A stretch of 64,000 bases of DNA from Candidatus Methylophosphatis roskildensis (GTDB lineage: Bacteria; Pseudomonadota; Gammaproteobacteria; Burkholderiales; Rhodocyclaceae). Below, in pieces: positions 1-12,284 of this stretch. The stretch covers positions 248,001 to 312,000 of the forward strand of contig JADJEV010000001.1 of assembly GCA_016708905.1 (NCBI GenBank). Direction: 5' to 3'. The notes beneath the pieces were generated by a model, which searched no databases, had not been told where the DNA came from, and saw only the letters and a list, made by a program, of their open reading frames with translations. A program made the translations under genes and the position numbers. Each line of letters begins with the position of its first letter. Positions within the stretch are counted from its first letter, which is position 1.

Positions 1-65
1 CGAGCTGATACAGAAGAAGATCTGAGCGTTCGGTTCGTCGGGACTCGCGCGGCCCCGTCCGTCTA

Positions 66-1158
66 TCACACCGTCAAGCCGGCGGCTACGGCACGTTCGA
101 GCGATAGCGAATGCTCGTCATCGCGGTAGCGGTGCTTGATTTCGAGTACGGCCGGCCAAGCTCCGAGGAAAGCGTCCAGACAGTCCGGATCGAAGTGCCT
201 GGCGCGTTGCTCGTGCATGTGCCGGGTAGCCTCCTCGTCGGTCCACCGCCTTCTTGTAGGGCCGTTCCGATGTCAGCGCGTCAAATACGTCGGCCACCGC
301 GACGATGCGCCCGACCAGCGGAATCACTTCGCCGGCGAGACCGTTCGGATAACCGCTGCCATCCCACTTTTCGTGATGCGAATTGGCAATCTGCGCGGCC
401 ATCTGCAGCATCGGGCTATTGCTGGCCGTGAGAATCTCGTAGCCGATCGTCGCGTGTTGCTTCATGATCTCGAACTCTTCCGGCGTCAGCCGGCCAGGCT
501 TGAGCAGGATCTGATCAGGCGTACCGAGTTTGCCGACGTCATGCATCGGCGCGGCTTGCAGCAATAGCTCCTGAAACTCACGATCGAGTCCCAGTCGGTC
601 GGCGATCAGGCGTGAGTAGTGGGCCATGCGTAGGATGTGCGCGCCAGTTTCCGGATCGCGGAATTCCGCCGCGCGGGCCAGTCGCAACACCGTTTCGCGC
701 TCGCGCTCGACGATTTCCGCCGTGACTTTGCTCACTTCTTCCGCCAGCGAGCGATTGCGCTCCGACAAAAGCAAATGGCTCTCGCGCAGCGCCAGCATAT
801 TGCGGACGCGGGAAACGAACTCGATGCTATCCAGCGGTTTGGTCAGGAAGTCGGTCGCGCCGGATTCTAGCGCACGGTAACGCACCTCCTTCTGGTGATC
901 GGCGGTGACCATCAGCATCGGCGTTTGCAGCTTGCCAGGCTCCTTGCGCAGCAGTCGGATGAATTCGATACCATCCAACCCCGGCATCATGTAGTCGACC
1001 ACCATCAGATCGGGATCATTCGCGCGGCACCAGTCCAGTGCGAGCAGCGGGTCACTGAACGGCACAGCCTGGCAACTGTCGATCTTGCCGACCAGCGCCT
1101 CCATTACGAGGACGTTGATTTCGGTGTCGTCGACGATCACGATCCTGCGGATACTCAT
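66..1158 (-). CDS. Response regulator with HD-GYP c-di-GMP phosphodiesterase domain (frameshifted)
   Basis: Cytoplasmic two-component output protein predicted to hydrolyse cyclic di-GMP. Residues 1-125 form a receiver domain: acidic pair in IVDDTE, phospho-acceptor Asp in VVDYMMPG, conserved Lys in FLTKPLD. A coiled-coil linker follows (about 130-160), then an HD-GYP domain with MHDVGKLGTPD, HHEKWDGSGYP and ADVFDALTSERPY. After PYKKA (near position 250) the frame is lost: the uninterrupted frame runs to position 118 with meaningless sequence, while the +1 frame continues with a normal HD-GYP tail (starting WTDEEATRHM) and stops at 66-68. One surplus base in the G-rich run there explains it. 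It lies downstream of prpD after about 200 bp and is probably transcribed alone. The frameshift is seen; calling it a sequencing error is inference. Confidence 0.85.
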
Positions 1159-1358
1159 GGCTATCTCCCGCCTGCTTGGGCGGTTGAGTTGTCACTGGTT
1201 TGCTTCATGTCCGCCATCTGAGGTCTCACGGATAACGGCATTCGGCGCTCACACTTTACCGGCAGAAGCTCGTGTACGCCTATCTTTCGAGGCGATCCGA
1301 CCTTGCGGGAATCGTCGATAGCGGACCCTTGGGAAAGCCTTTGAGGAGCCTCCATCCG

Positions 1359-2800
1359 TCAGGCCACGTACAGATCGACGTACTCGTGCACCGCAATTTC
1401 GTTCAGGCGCGCGGCATCGAGCGAGACATCGAGGATCGCTCGCTGCTGCGCCGGCGTGAAGCGATGCGCCAGGTGAGTCTCGAACTTGCGGACCAAGACC
1501 GGCAGGCCCTCGGCGCGGCGGCGGCGGTGGCCCTGTGGATATTCGATCGTGACTTCGGCGGTCCGGGTGCCGTCGGCGAAGTGCACTTGCAGCGAGTTGG
1601 CGATCGAGCGTTTGTCGGGATCGAGATAGTCCGCGGAAAACCGGGGTTCCTCGACCACCTCCATCTTTTCGCGGAGGGCGTCGATTCGCGGATCGGCGGC
1701 TGCGTCGTCCTCGTAGTCCGCGGCGAACAAGTTGCCCTTGATCAGCCCGATCGCAACCATGTATTGGAGGCAGTGGTCGCGGTCGGCTGGGTTGTCCAAC
1801 GGGCCCCGCTTGTCGATGATGCGCAGCGCCGACTCGTGCGTTCGGATGCGCACCTTCGCGATCTGGTCGAGCCGTGGCGCGACCTAGGGGTACAACGCGA
1901 CCGCCGCCTCGACCGCCGTCTGGGCGTGAAATTCGGCAGGAAAGCTGATCTTGAACAGCACGTTTTCCATCACATAGGTGCCGTAACCACGCTGGAACTT
2001 GAATGGATGGCCGTTGAACAGTACGTCGTAAAGCCCCACGTCTTGGCGCTAAGCACGGATGGGTAGCCCATTTCGCCCGCAAGTGACATGAGGGCCAGGC
2101 GAACGGCACGCGAGGTTGCATCACCGGCCGCCCAGGATTTGCGCGACCCGGTGTTGGGCGCATGGCGATAAGTGCGCAACGCCTGCCCATCGACGAAAGC
2201 CTGCGAGACAGCGTTGATGGTCCGCGCGCGCGTCGCGCCCATCAGCCAGGCGCAGACTGCGGCCGACGCCACCTTGACCAGCACCACATGGTCGAGGCCG
2301 ACGCGGTTGAACCCGTTCTCCAGCGCCAGCACACCCTGGATCTCGTACGCCTTGATCATGGCTTTCGAGTACCTGGCGCATTTTGAGCGCCGGCTGGCCG
2401 CCGGCGGCCCGGCTGCGCGACAGCCAGTCGGCGGTGGCGAGAATGCCGCCGAGGTTGTCCGAGGATGACCCCATTCCGCCGCCAGCCAGGTGTCATTGAA
2501 GTCGAGCCAGCGGATCATCGCCCCGATGTCGAACGCGGCCTGCACCGGGTCGAGCTGATAGCGCGTGCCCGGAACCTTGACGCCATTGGGAACGACGGTC
2601 CCCGGGACGATCGGTCCGAGCAGCTTGGTGCACGCGGGATAGGCGAGCGCTTCGAGCCCGCAACCGAGCGCGTCGATCAAACAGTAGTGCGCGGTGTCGA
2701 GCGCCGGCGCCGACTCGATGCGGTAGTCGAGCACGTAGTCGGCGATGTCGCGCAGAACCCGGTCCGGCTCGGGACGCGAATTGGAGAAAGGTGCGGACAT
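1359..2800 (-). CDS. prpD: 2-methylcitrate dehydratase PrpD (two frameshifts and an in-frame stop)
   Basis: Dehydrates 2-methylcitrate in the methylcitrate cycle of propionate oxidation; cytoplasmic MmgE/PrpD family. The N-terminus (RVLRDIADYVLDY, CLIDALGCGLEAL) starts at 2800. The frame changes after LAAEWGHP (about 2465) and returns at MIKAYEIQGVLALENGFN. It changes again near 2000, after SAKTWGF. An in-frame TAG sits at about 1885, between AVALYP and VAPRLDQIAKV. The C-terminal third (RTHESALRIIDKRGPL, DRDHCLQYMVA, NEYVDLYV-like end AVHEYVDLYVA) is an intact ORF from 1853 to 1359. Reassembled, the protein has the family length of about 480 residues. It follows prpC by 11 bp, so the two form an operon. 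Either a pseudogene or assembly errors; the broken essential genes next door favour errors. Confidence 0.85.
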
Positions 2801-2811
2801 GCAGGTGCCAA

Positions 2812-3967
2812 CTACTTCCGCATCGCGAGCGGCACGAACTCCCGATTCTCCGGGCCGGTGTAGTTCGCCGAGGGTCGGATGATCTTGCCATCGACGCGTT
2901 GCTCGATGACATGCGCCGCCCAGCCGGTGGTCCGCGCGATGGCGAATATCGGCGTAAACATGCGCGTGCGCACCCCATCATGTGATAGAGGACTGCGGAG
3001 AACCAGTCTGCGTTCGGAAACATGCGCTTCTCCGCCCACATGACCTGTTCGATGCGGTTGGCGATGTCGAAAAGTGTCGTGTTGTCGCCGTCTTCGCACA
3101 GCGCTCGCGCGAGCGGTTTGATGACCTTGTGGCGCGGATCGAAGACGGTGTACACCGGGTGGCCGAAGCCCAGGATGATTTCTTGATTCACCAGGCGGCG
3201 CTTGATGTCCGCTTCGGCCTCGTCGACGTCGTGATAGCGCGCCTGAATTCCATAGGAGGCCTCGTTGGCGCCGCCGTGTTTCGGTCCGCGCAGCGCGCCG
3301 ATGGCCCCGCCGATGCACGAATAGATATCCGAGCGTATACCCGCGATCGTGCGCGCAGTGAAGGTGGAGGCATTGAACTCATGCTCGGCATAGAGAATGA
3401 GCGAGCGGTCCATGCTCCGCACATACAACTCGGAGGGCAGCTTGCCGTGGAGCAAGTGGAGGAAGTGCCCGGCGATCGTATCGTCGTCGGTCTCGGTTTC
3501 GATCCGCCTGCCGTTGTGCGACCAGTGGTACCAGTACAGCAGGATCGAAGGAAAGATCGAAATCAGCCGATCCGCGATATCCCGCGCCCCGGTATGTTCT
3601 GGTCTTTGGCCTCGGGAGTATCGTGCCCAGTGTGGCGTTGCCAACGTGCAGAACGTCCATCGGATGCGCCGAAGCGGGCAGATTCTCCAGCACGGGCTTC
3701 AAGGCGACTGGCAGTCCGCGCAGCGTCTTCAGTTTCTTTCGGTACTGAATGAGCTGAGTCAACGTCGGCAGTCGCTCGTAGAGGCAGAAGATAGGCAACC
3801 TCCTCGAAGCTCGCGTGCTTCGCAAGTGCCGTGACGTCGTAGCCGCGATAGTGCAGATCGTTGCCGGCGCGGCCTACCGTGCAGATCCCCGTGTTGCCAG
3901 CGACTACACCGGATAACGCAACCGACTTCTTCCCCGGCGCCGCTTGTGCTTCCGTCGTTTCGCCCAT
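2812..3967 (-). CDS. prpC: 2-methylcitrate synthase PrpC (several frameshifts)
   Basis: Condenses propionyl-CoA with oxaloacetate to 2-methylcitrate; citrate synthase fold, about 385 residues. The N-terminus (SVALSGVVAGNTGICTVG, NDLHYRGYDV) starts at 3967, with an upstream GGAG on the minus strand. The reading frame breaks near 3790 (after EEVAYLL), near 3610 (ATLGTILP to GARDIADRL), and near 2965 (LYHMMG to VRTRMFTPIFAI). Catalytic-region motifs are visible: GGANEASYGIQ (part of the usual HGGANE block), GFGHPVYTVFDPR and the terminal ENREFVPLAMRK. prpD follows at once. No prpB, prpR or acnD is seen nearby, so the rest of the pathway must be elsewhere. The broken frames are seen directly; whether they are biological is uncertain. 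Confidence 0.87.
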
Positions 3968-4256
3968 CGTGGCTTCTCCTTTCAGAGCGTTAAGGGGCGC
4001 ACATGCCCACGAACGCGTGGCAGTCGACCGAGTCGTCGCAGCACTTACGCAATTGTACTATCGCGTAGGATGTTTGGACAAACTGCTGGATGCGACCATC
4101 CGCCGGAATTCCATGACGACCGAATCGTCAATCTGTCGCGGTCTGTCGTCTCGATCGGTTGGACGACATTAGGTCACCGCTGACGATCGCCAAAGGGAGC
4201 GCAACGGCAAGACACCAAAGACAGAGGAGATAACCCGCTGTAAGCCCCTGATTTCT

Positions 4257-4333
4257 TGGTGGGCCCGGTCGGACTCGAACCGACGACCAAAGGATTATGA
4301 GTCCTCTGCTCTAACCGACTGAGCTACAGGCCC
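4257..4333 (-). tRNA. tRNA with anticodon CAT (Met, or Ile2 after lysidine modification)
   Basis: Full cloverleaf on the minus strand. Acceptor GGGCCTG pairs with CGGGCCC (one G-T pair), D-arm GCTC...GAGC, anticodon stem GAGGA/TCCTT around loop CTCATAA, T-arm GTCGGTTCGAGTCCGAC, discriminator A and encoded CCA (4257-4259). The D-arm and variable-loop pattern (AGAGCAG, TTTGGTCG) resembles bacterial tRNA-Ile2, whose CAT anticodon is modified to read AUA, more than the elongator tRNA-Met of E. coli. The anticodon alone cannot settle this. It sits downstream of rpoD, a common betaproteobacterial arrangement. Confidence 0.95.
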
Positions 4334-4371
4334 GGTGAGAGGCTGCGAAGTTTAGCAGACCCAGCGTCTGG

Positions 4372-4400
4372 TGGAAGAAGAACGGGCGCTGCGGGCGCCC
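4372..4400 (-). terminator. Rho-independent terminator after rpoD
   Basis: On the minus strand, 28 bp past the rpoD stop, six perfect GC pairs (GGGCGC/GCGCCC, 4384-4389 with 4395-4400) close a 5-nt loop. A pyrimidine-rich tail (GTTCTTCTTCC) follows on the transcript. This fits the end of the rpsU-yqeY-dnaG-rpoD operon and separates it from the tRNA. Confidence 0.65.
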
Positions 4401-4427
4401 GATCGTCATTGGGTTGGGAGCGATGAA

Positions 4428-6474
<2,047 letters not shown>

Positions 6475-6555
6475 GGCTTTCCTCAAAACTGGAGGGTGGG
6501 TGGCGGCTTTCGACTGGTACTGCGACCGGAGGCTCACGACCCCCGAGTCGCAGGA

Positions 6556-8363
6556 CTAGGTCGCCGTGGAGTCGGAAAAACCTGTGATTCTATCAGCTTG
6601 CGAGCCCGCTTGTCCAGAGCCAAGCTTCTGTTTTTGCGTGAGAAGCTCTCGGTATCGGGCGAGTTCGTCCGCGTCGAGGCGTCCGCCGGCCAGCTTCTCC
6701 TGCAGCTTGCGGAACTCGCCGCCGCGTGCCTGCTCGCGCAGGCCGTCGAGCATGTCGCAAAACAGCGGCTCAATCGCGCTGTCCTCAAACGGGTCATCGA
6801 CCAGTTCCGCCGCGATGTCGCTCAACAGGGGCGCATGCGCGGTCTGGCGAAAGTGTTCGAGCAGCATGGCTGGCGAACCACGCCCAATATCGCCGACCGA
6901 TACCGCGTCGGCGATTGCGCCCAACAGGGGGTTTCGATGCGATCCTGCGGTATCAACTCGAATGGCAGTCGTGCCGCGAGTTCCGGTTGATGCACGACAA
7001 GTTTGAGCAACGTGCGCGAGAGAGACGGCGAATGCCTGGGCGCCGCTCGGGTCGCCGCGCGCGGATTGCGCGCCCAAGGTGCAAGCGCCGGTTTTAGCCC
7101 GAGCGCCGATTCCACCTCGGCCTGGCTAAAACCGCTGGCCACGGCCAATTCCTTTACCATCGCCAGGCGCAGCAGCGGTGCCTGCACCCGACCGATCAAC
7201 GGCTTGGCCTCGTGCAGCAGCCCGGCACGCCCTTCGGCACTCGATGTGTCATTGCGTCCGAGCAGTTCGCGCAGCAGGAATCCGGCGAGCGGGACCGCTC
7301 GCGCGGCCTCGACGTTAAAGGCTTCCGTGCCGCGTTCCCGGATGAACGAATCCGGGTCGTGCTCGGGCAGGAGAAACAGAAAGCTCGCCATCTTGTCGTC
7401 GGCCAGTTGTTCGAGGCTGGCTTCCAGCGCGCGCCAAGCGGCCTTGCGCCCGGCATTGTCGCCGTCGAAGCAGAAGACCACGCGGCTAGCCTGGCGCAGC
7501 AGCTTTTGTACGTGGTTGCCGGTAGTCGCGGTACCGAGTGTGGCGACGGCATTGGGCACACCGTGCTGGGCGAGCGCGAGCACGTCCATGTAGCCTTCCA
7601 CCACGATCACGCTGCCCACATCCCGGATAGCGGCCCTAGCCTGGCTCAGTCCGTAGAGCTCGCGGCCCTTCTCGAACAGCGGTGTCTCCGGCGAATTCAG
7701 ATACTTGGGCTCGCCCTGATCAATTACACGTCCGCCGAAGCCGATCACGTTGCCGCGCTGGTCGAGGATCGGAAACATGATCCGGTCGCGGAACCGATCA
7801 TAGCGTCGGCCCTGATCGTTTTCGATCACCAGACCGGCTTCCAGCAGGTTCTTCGCGCCATAGTCCGGGAACACGACTTCCAGCCCCCGCCATCCGTCTG
7901 GTGCGTAGCCAAGGCCAAAGCGCGCCGTGATTTCGCCGCTGAGTCCGCGACGCTTCAGGTAATCAATGGCTTTCGGACTCGCCTTGAGCTGCTCGCGGTA
8001 GAACGTCGCCGCGCGTGCCATGGTGTCGACAAGCGAGCTGGTGTCCGCCTTTTGCACACGAAGCGCGGATGCGTCTTCGGGCACGGTGAGACCGAGTTGC
8101 TGGGCGAGTTCGCGAATCGCGTCCGGGTAGGAAAGCCCCGAATACTCCATCAGGAAGCCAATCGCGCTGCCGTGGGCGCCGCAGCCGAAGCAATGATAGA
8201 ACTGCTTGGTTTGGCTGACGGTGAAGGACGGCGATTTCTCCGCGTGGAAAGGGCAGCAGGCGGCGTAGTTCGCGCCCGCCTTCTTGAGCAGGACGAGCCG
8301 ATCGACCACGTCGACGATGTCGACACGGCTCAGCAATTCCTGGATAAACGACTTTGGGATCAA
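6556..8363 (-). CDS. dnaG: DNA primase DnaG (one frameshift near the C-terminus)
   Basis: Synthesises RNA primers at the replication fork. The N-terminal CHC2 zinc finger shows CPFHAEKSPSF...FHCFGCGAHG-type ligands (residues about 37-66). The catalytic core follows (AIDYLKRRGLSGEI, RIMFPILDQRGNVIGFGGR). The TOPRIM motif VIVVEGYMDVLAL (about 255-270) is followed by VFCFDGDNAG. Near 6940 the frame changes after QDRIETP within a C/G-rich run. The correct tail (LLGAIADAVSVGDIG..., ending FSDSTAT) is the DnaB-interacting helical region and stops at 6556. The start reads TTG at 8363, immediately before IPKSFIQELLSRVD; either a rare start or an ATG miscalled by one base. It lies between yqeY and rpoD in the classic operon. 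Confidence 0.95.
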
Positions 8364-8471
8364 GGCCCTGTCTCACGTCAAGGAGCGGGCCCCGTCGAGA
8401 GGCCCTGTTTCATTATAGGCAAGCCATGGACGATTGCCCGGAATGACTGATCGCGACCAAATCGACGATAG

Positions 8472-8921
8472 TTAGCCCTTGCTCAGGGGCTGTTTGACCA
8501 AACCGGAAACCTGCCCCAGGTCGGTCCGGCCGGCAAGTTTCACCTTTAGAACGCCCATCACCTTGCCCATATCGGACGGTCCGCCGGCGCCGGTCTGCGC
8601 GATTGCCGCATCGATTTCGGCGGCGACTTCCTCGGCGCTCAGTGCTTGCGGCATGTAGGCGCCCAACACGGCCATTTCGGCCTTTTCGACATCCGCCAGA
8701 TCCTGCCGGCCGGCGGCTTCGTACTGGCTGATCGAGTCGCGGCGCTGCTTCTGCATCTTGTCGATCACCGCGACGACCGCCGTGTCATCGAGTTAGACGC
8801 GCTCGTCGACCTCGCGTTGCTTGATCGCCGCCATCAGCAGGCGGATAGCCGACAGGCGCGGCACGTCTCTTGCGCGCATGGCGGACTTCATGTCTTCGTT
8901 GATTTGCTGCTTGAGGCTCAT
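8472..8921 (-). CDS. GatB/YqeY domain protein (in-frame stop)
   Basis: Small cytoplasmic YqeY-family protein related to the tRNA-binding tail domain of GatB; precise role unknown, typically next to rpsU and dnaG. The true start is ATG 8921 (SLKQQINEDMKSAMRARD). At 8793-8795 a TAA interrupts the frame between REVDERV and LDDTAVVAVIDKM. The family usually has Glu there, so one G-to-T change in GAA would explain it. The rest is normal (KQRRDSISQYEAAGRQDLAD, EIDAAIAQTGAGGPSDMGKV, ending KQPLSKG). Length restored is about 149 residues, as usual for the family. Confidence 0.85.
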
Positions 8922-9015
8922 CCTTACGCGACTCCTCATCGACGGGCACAGAAAAGCAAACAGCCTGCGCCGCGAAATGCAGGGCAGGCCCTTGGAACTG
9001 TGTTCCGGGTGGGTC

Positions 9016-9228
9016 TCAGTAAAGCTTGGGTGGCAGCATCTGGCTGCGAATGCGCTTGTGATGGCGCTTGACCGCAGCAGCCAGCTTGCGCTTGCGCTCG
9101 GCAGTGGGCTTTTCGTAGAACTCGCGCGAGCGCAACTCGGTCAGCACGCCAGCCTTTTCAATCGTGCGCTTGAAGCGGCGGATCGCGACTTCGAACGGCT
9201 CGTTTTCCTTGAGACGAATACCCGGCAT
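9016..9228 (-). CDS. rpsU: 30S ribosomal protein bS21
   Basis: Complete 70-residue S21: start PGIRLKENEPFEVAIRRFK, middle KAGVLTELRSREFYEKPT, basic tail KRHHKRIRSQMLPPK. It assists mRNA binding on the small subunit. The ATG at 9228 has AAGGAA 6 nt upstream on the minus strand. First gene of the rpsU-yqeY-dnaG-rpoD operon. Just 69 bp upstream lies the target duplication of an IS element, so the native promoter region may have been shortened or displaced. Confidence 0.97.
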   Translation of the reverse strand: MPGIRLKENEPFEVAIRRFKRTIEKAGVLTELRSREFYEKPTAERKRKLAAAVKRHHKRIRSQMLPPKLY

Positions 9229-9393
9229 TCAGTGTTCCTTGACTTGCGGTGAGCGGAAAGCCGAACAGTATATCCGGGATCGGCGGCAGCGCCAAGTCCT
9301 AGTCTTTTCCAAAATGGTATGAGTCTGAACTGTGGTCTGGATTTCCAAGAAGGAATGAGGCTGAACGCGCGTAACGGGATCGATCATCGGGGC

Positions 9394-10654
9394 ATGGTGA
9401 TCGACATGAACGAAGTGAAGTTGGCGACGCTGGATCAAGTACGCGCTTTTCTGGCGGGGACGATTGCGGTCGAATTCGGGGCATCCGATCGGTGCGACGA
9501 TCGCTACGGCCACATCGCCGAAGTACTGGGGCGGTTTTGGCTATCGACGGCTGAACAAGCCGGACAAGGGCGTGGTTCTGCGCTATCTGCAACGTACGAC
9601 CGGCTACTCGCGCCAGCAGCTCACCCGACTGGTCAAGCGGAGGCTGGCGGGCAAGATACTCACCAAGGCCTACCGCACGCCCACCAATGGGCTGAAGCGC
9701 AAATTCACCGAAACCGACCTCGCCCTGCTGGCCGAGACGGACAGCCTGCACGGTACGCTGTCCGGGCCGGCCACGCGGCACCTCATGTCACGCGCGCTGG
9801 CAGTCTTTGGCGACACCCGCTACGAACGGCTGGCGACGATCTCGGTTGGGCACCTCTACAACCTGCGCAAGAAGAGCGGCTACATCGACCGACGGCGCAC
9901 CTTCAGCAAAACCCGGCCCACGGGCATTACCATCGGCACGCGCCGGGCACCGCTACCCGATGGCCGGCCGGGCTTCATCCGCATCGACAGCGTGCATCAG
10001 GGCGATCAGGACGGCATCAAGGGCGTCAATCACATCAACGCCGTCGATTGCGTCACCCAGTGGGAACTGATTGCCACCTGCCAGAAGATCAGCGAGGCCT
10101 ACCTGCTTCCGGTCATCGAGGCCCTGCTGGGCGGCTTCCCCTTCGGCATTCTGGGCTTTCACGCCGACAACGGCTCGGAGTACATCAATCACAAGGTCGC
10201 CAGGATGCTCGACAAGCTGGCGGCCGAATTCACCAAATCACGGCCGCGCCATTCCAACGACAATGGCCTGGCCGAAACCAAGAACGGTGCGGTGATTCGC
10301 AAGCCCTTGGGCTACGCCCATATCCCGCAGCACTGCGCCGCCGCGGTCAATGCCTGGTGCGCCGAGCATCTGAATCCCTACGTCAATTTCCATCGACCCT
10401 GCCTGTTTGCCGAGGAGATCACGGACAACAAGGGCAAGCGGCGCAAACGCTATCCCTTGGCTCTGGTGATGACGCCCTTCGAAAAGCTGGCCAGCCTGGC
10501 CAACATGGCCGCCTTCCTGCGCCCCGGTGTGACGATCGAGAGCCTGCGCGCGAATGCCACCGCCCTGAGCGACAACCAAGCCGCCGAGCAGATGAATCAG
10601 GCCCGGCAGAAGCTGTTTCTTCTTATCAACAAACGATCCCGCACCGCCGCTTGA
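9394..10654 (+). CDS. IS481-like transposase (integrase-core DDE), copy 1, one frameshift
   Basis: Transposase with an N-terminal helix-turn-helix region (KPDKGVVLRYLQRTTGYSRQ) and an integrase catalytic core. The DDE triad reads FIRIDSVHQGD, GFHADNGSEYIN and GLAETKNGAVIRK, with D-x35-E spacing. The ATG at 9394 (VIDMNEVKLATLDQV) matches the start region of copy 2. At 9536-9539 a TTTT run carries one extra T: removing it joins the N-terminal frame (AEVLGRF) to GYRRLNKPDKG. With that fix the protein is about 420 residues with an intact triad, so it may be functional. Family assignment beyond integrase-core transposase is by resemblance. Confidence 0.85.
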
Positions 10655-10681
10655 ACACGACCTGCGCAAAACCAGACCCAA

Positions 10682-10811
10682 CCCCGGTCTGTGGATTTGT
10701 GGACAATTCGCTGGCAAAAAACCGCCAGCGAACCGGGGCGCTTGCCGTGGATAAGTCGCAAAATGCCGCAACTTATCCACCGCGCACCCTTTGCCCACAA
10801 GCTCCACAGAC
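10682..10811. repeat. Compound hairpins with DnaA-box-like sequences in the IS tail
   Basis: Between transposase stop and IS end lie four complementary pairs: CCCCGGT/ACCGGGG (10682-10688 with 10732-10738) enclosing TTCGCTGGC/GCCAGCGAA (10707-10715 with 10724-10732, sharing the end base); then GTGGATAAGT/ACTTATCCAC further right; and an outer GGTCTGTGGA/TCCACAGACC closing at 10802-10811. The third pair contains TTATCCAC, eight of nine bases of the DnaA-box consensus, on both arms. Possible roles: terminator, host-factor site or transposition control. Confidence 0.7.
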
Positions 10812-10997
10812 CTCATCAGTTTTGATAGGCATCCCGAAAGTCAAAACCATCCGTTCAGACTCATACCTCAATTGGAATTGACTGTCCTAGCAGCCTGTCG
10901 GACAGGGTGGATCGGCGCTATCTGAATTAGTTTGTTAGTGCAATGGGTTAGCACGCAAGGCTGGACAAGCCCGGGATTTCTCGGTATAACCCATGGG

Positions 10998-12258
10998 ATG
11001 GAATCGATGAAACCCATGGCGCAAGTCCTATCGGAGCTTCAGGTACGGCCGGTAGAGCGCAGCGAGGAACAACGCTATCGAGAGCAGATGGCGCGGCATC
11101 ATTATCTGGGAGATCTCGCGAAGATCGGCGAGGCGATCTGGTATGTCGCAACCTGGCGCGGTCAGTGGGTCGCGCAACTCAACGTCTCGGCGGCGGCCCT
11201 GAAATGCGGCGTGCGTGATCGATGGATCGGCTGGAACTTTCGCACGCAGTATGACCGACTCAAACTCATCGCCAACAACAGTCGCTTCCTGATCCTGCCC
11301 GAGTGGCACCGGCCGAATATTGGCTCACGGGTGCTCTCGCTCACTGAACGGCGCATCGCACGCGACTGGCAGGGGCGCTTTGGTCATCCCTTGCTCCTGC
11401 TGGAAACCTTTGTCGATCCGCGGCGATTTCATGGCGGCGTCTATCGCGCGGCCAACTGGACGGAACTGGGGCTCACTCAAGGCTACCGGCGCACGCGGCA
11501 AGGCTACAGCGGCGAGATTGACGCGCCCAAGCGCGTGTTTGTGCGTGCCTTGCACCGGGCCGCCCGAGCGCAATTGACGCATCCTGAGCGCAATCACCTC
11601 CAACTCACGGGAGCCCCAAAATTGATGCTGAGCGCTGAGCAGATGCGCGCGCTGCCGCTGTGCTTCACCACCGTCACCGACCCGCGCCGCCGGCAAGGGC
11701 GCCGCCACCGCCTGCCCGTGGTGCTGGGCATTGCCGCGGGCGCCATCCTGTGCGGCATGCGCGGCTACAAGGCCGCCCATGACTGGGCCGAAAGCCTGGG
11801 GCAAAAGGCACGTGAGCGCTTTGGCTGTCGGCGCGAGAAGGGGCGTTATGTCGTCCCCAGCGAATTCGTCATCCGCGATTGCCTGGTGCGCATTGAACCG
11901 GACACGCTGGATCGCGCGCTCAATGTCTGGAACCAGGCGTGGGCAAAAGACGACCGGGCGCTGGCGATGGATGGTAAAGTCATGAAGAACGCGATCGACG
12001 CGCAGGGCTATCAAACGCACATCCTGAGCGTGATCGGCCATGAGTCGAACACCTGCCACACCCAAAAAAGTCGGGACATTGCCCGTAGCCGGCAGCGATG
12101 AGCAAAAGCGTACCAACGAGATCGGCATGGCCATCCCCGTGCTCGATGGCTGCGCGCTCGCCGGCAAGGTGGTCACGGCCGATGCGCTGCTGACCCAGCG
12201 CACACTGGCAGCGTATCTGATCGGGCGCAAGGCCCACTATAGATCCTTACGCATTTGA
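10998..12258 (+). pseudogene. DruA-domain (DUF4338) / ISAs1-type transposase fusion, truncated
   Basis: Two-part protein. Residues about 1-210 match the DUF4338/DruA family known from Druantia defence and from transposases (RYREQMARHHYLG, GEAIWYVATWRGQWVAQLN, RFLILPEWHRPNIGSRVLSL, LLLLETFVDPRRFHG). A linker leads to an ISAs1/H-repeat transposase: DDE_Tnp_1-associated domain (LPVVLGIAAGAILCGMRGYKA, VPSEFVIRDCLVRI), then catalytic Asp in LAMDGKVMKNA and second Asp in VVTADALLTQ. An A6 run at 12063-12068 breaks the frame; the other frame continues QKKVGTLPVAGSDEQKRTNE. Sequence is lost after RKAHY (12240), so the third catalytic acidic residue is absent and the protein is inactive as a transposase. 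The start is placed at ATG 10998, which is uncertain. Confidence 0.75.
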
Positions 12259-12284
12259 TCTTTGGGAGGAGCTGTACAACAATT

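Larger units (their letters stand above)
9303..10884 (+). mobile_element. IS481-like insertion sequence, copy 1 (complete, 6-bp target duplication)
   Basis: 1,582-bp element bounded by direct repeats TCCTAG at 9297-9302 and 10885-10890. Its ends form an imperfect inverted repeat: TTCCAA...GGTATGAGTCTGAAC on the left, and the same motif in reverse complement on the right (from GTTCAGACTCATACC). One transposase gene on the plus strand; a 230-bp tail with strong hairpins lies between the gene and the right end. It sits immediately upstream of rpsU. A second, diverged copy of the same family is at 17288-18800, also with a 6-bp duplication. Confidence 0.88.

Noticed and set aside
1161..1355. Minus-strand 64-codon ORF between prpD and the HD-GYP gene
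   Set aside because: No RBS, no domain, atypical composition; probably intergenic.
10998..12258. Druantia defence system
   Set aside because: Only a DruA-like domain fused to a transposase is present; no helicase or other Druantia genes nearby, and the gene is truncated.
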